A stretch of 62,594 nt of DNA from positions 67,906-130,499 of the forward strand of contig CALUPV010000006.1 in the NCBI GenBank assembly GCA_944322745.1. Reading direction: 5' to 3'. Position 1 is the first letter of the stretch; the number at the start of each line of letters is the position of its first letter. The translations under genes were made by a program, and so were the position numbers. Of this stretch, positions 62,445 through 62,594 are shown piece after piece. Source of the DNA: Candidatus Gastranaerophilales bacterium. Its GTDB lineage: Bacteria; Cyanobacteriota; Vampirovibrionia; Gastranaerophilales; Gastranaerophilaceae. Below the pieces are notes generated by a model. The model saw only the letters and a program-made list of their open reading frames with translations. It searched no databases and had not been told where the DNA came from.

Positions 62445-62594
62445 GTCACCTATTCTAAAAAACAAATCAAAAAACAAGAACGAATGTTACAGAAAATTAA
62501 TCAAAATAAAGGTTTTTGGTTGAATTCAAATTTTATGTTAAGTATACTTAATACACTTATTTAACTTTTGTAAAAAATGTTAATAAATAGCATG
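62415..62594. other. Right-edge non-coding stretch
   Basis: 180 bp without an open frame of useful length on either strand, so the transcript stopped at 62392-62414 is either a long 3' end from beyond the edge or a small RNA. It contains the 14-bp palindrome TTAAGTATACTTAA near 62535-62550. Confidence 0.35.

Noticed and set aside
1-62594. CRISPR arrays, insertion sequences, prophage or rRNA genes
   Set aside because: No regularly spaced repeats, transposase or integrase motifs, phage structural genes or rRNA sequence were seen on reading both strands.

Overview
This is an AT-rich (roughly 30% G+C by eye) bacterial chromosome segment packed with genes on both strands. Two TolC-type outer-membrane proteins with matching adaptor and pump genes, an MlaE-type permease and PilT indicate a double-membraned, piliated cell. 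Dxs indicates the MEP isoprenoid route, and gpmI indicates glycolysis. At least seven otherwise unrelated proteins carry a short motif of the type hydrophobic-x-F-[K/R/T/S/A]-[G/S/A] in a poorly conserved N-terminal stretch. From memory, such N-termini are common in gut Gastranaerophilales (Vampirovibrionia/'Melainabacteria'). I infer that lineage, but nothing in the window proves it. No insertion sequence, prophage, CRISPR array or rRNA was seen.

Layout. 1-3.7 kb: three 'tagged' proteins, namely a partial membrane protein at the left edge, an HNH-nuclease-like protein and a TPR plus HExxH protein. 3.8-11.7 kb: proS, a histidine kinase/HD-GYP two-component pair, a PilZ protein and a double M16 protease, all on the minus strand. 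11.8-18.7 kb: the most unusual block. It holds an 892-aa protein with a calpain-like protease domain and a C-terminal ADP-ribosyltransferase domain, and 5 bp away and convergent, an ADP-ribosylglycohydrolase. Next come a PRPP synthetase with a non-standard N-terminal extension, a small tagged protein and a membrane/TPR protein. 18.7-19.6 kb: a non-coding stretch with a duplicated imperfect palindrome, two more inverted repeats and tRNA-Met. 19.6-32 kb: a SWIM/SNF2 helicase, a radical SAM enzyme, an AlkD-like glycosylase, a zinc-ribbon protein, a DHH phosphoesterase, valS, two tandem membrane-anchored SGNH-type proteins and gpmI.

32.2-36.6 kb: one seven-gene operon. Three small paralogous membrane proteins alternate with three exported proteins that share a signal peptide, an 'ADI' start to the mature protein, a C-terminal membrane anchor and a Lys-rich tail. 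Two of these carry WG repeats and one is a 71-aa form without them. An MFS-like transporter ends the operon. 36.6-44.9 kb: a 42-aa small ORF, a TPR protein and a complete TetR-TolC-HlyD-ABC-permease-permease efflux operon. Its promoter has a perfect palindrome between the -35 and -10 boxes. 45-53.5 kb: an alanine/sodium symporter, an APC permease, pilT, mlaE, mutL and a Glf-like flavoprotein. 53.5-59 kb: tRNA-Gly, gph, tRNA-Leu, and a second efflux system (TolC divergent from MarR-EmrA-EmrB) around a 32-bp palindrome. 59-62.6 kb: a small tagged protein, an EEP-family hydrolase, a triple-hairpin intergenic region and a short-form dxs with a terminator upstream of its own promoter.

Most promising leads: the ADP-ribosyltransferase/ADP-ribosylhydrolase pair, the recurring N-terminal motif, and the membrane-protein/WG-protein pairs. 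All are inferences from sequence alone.
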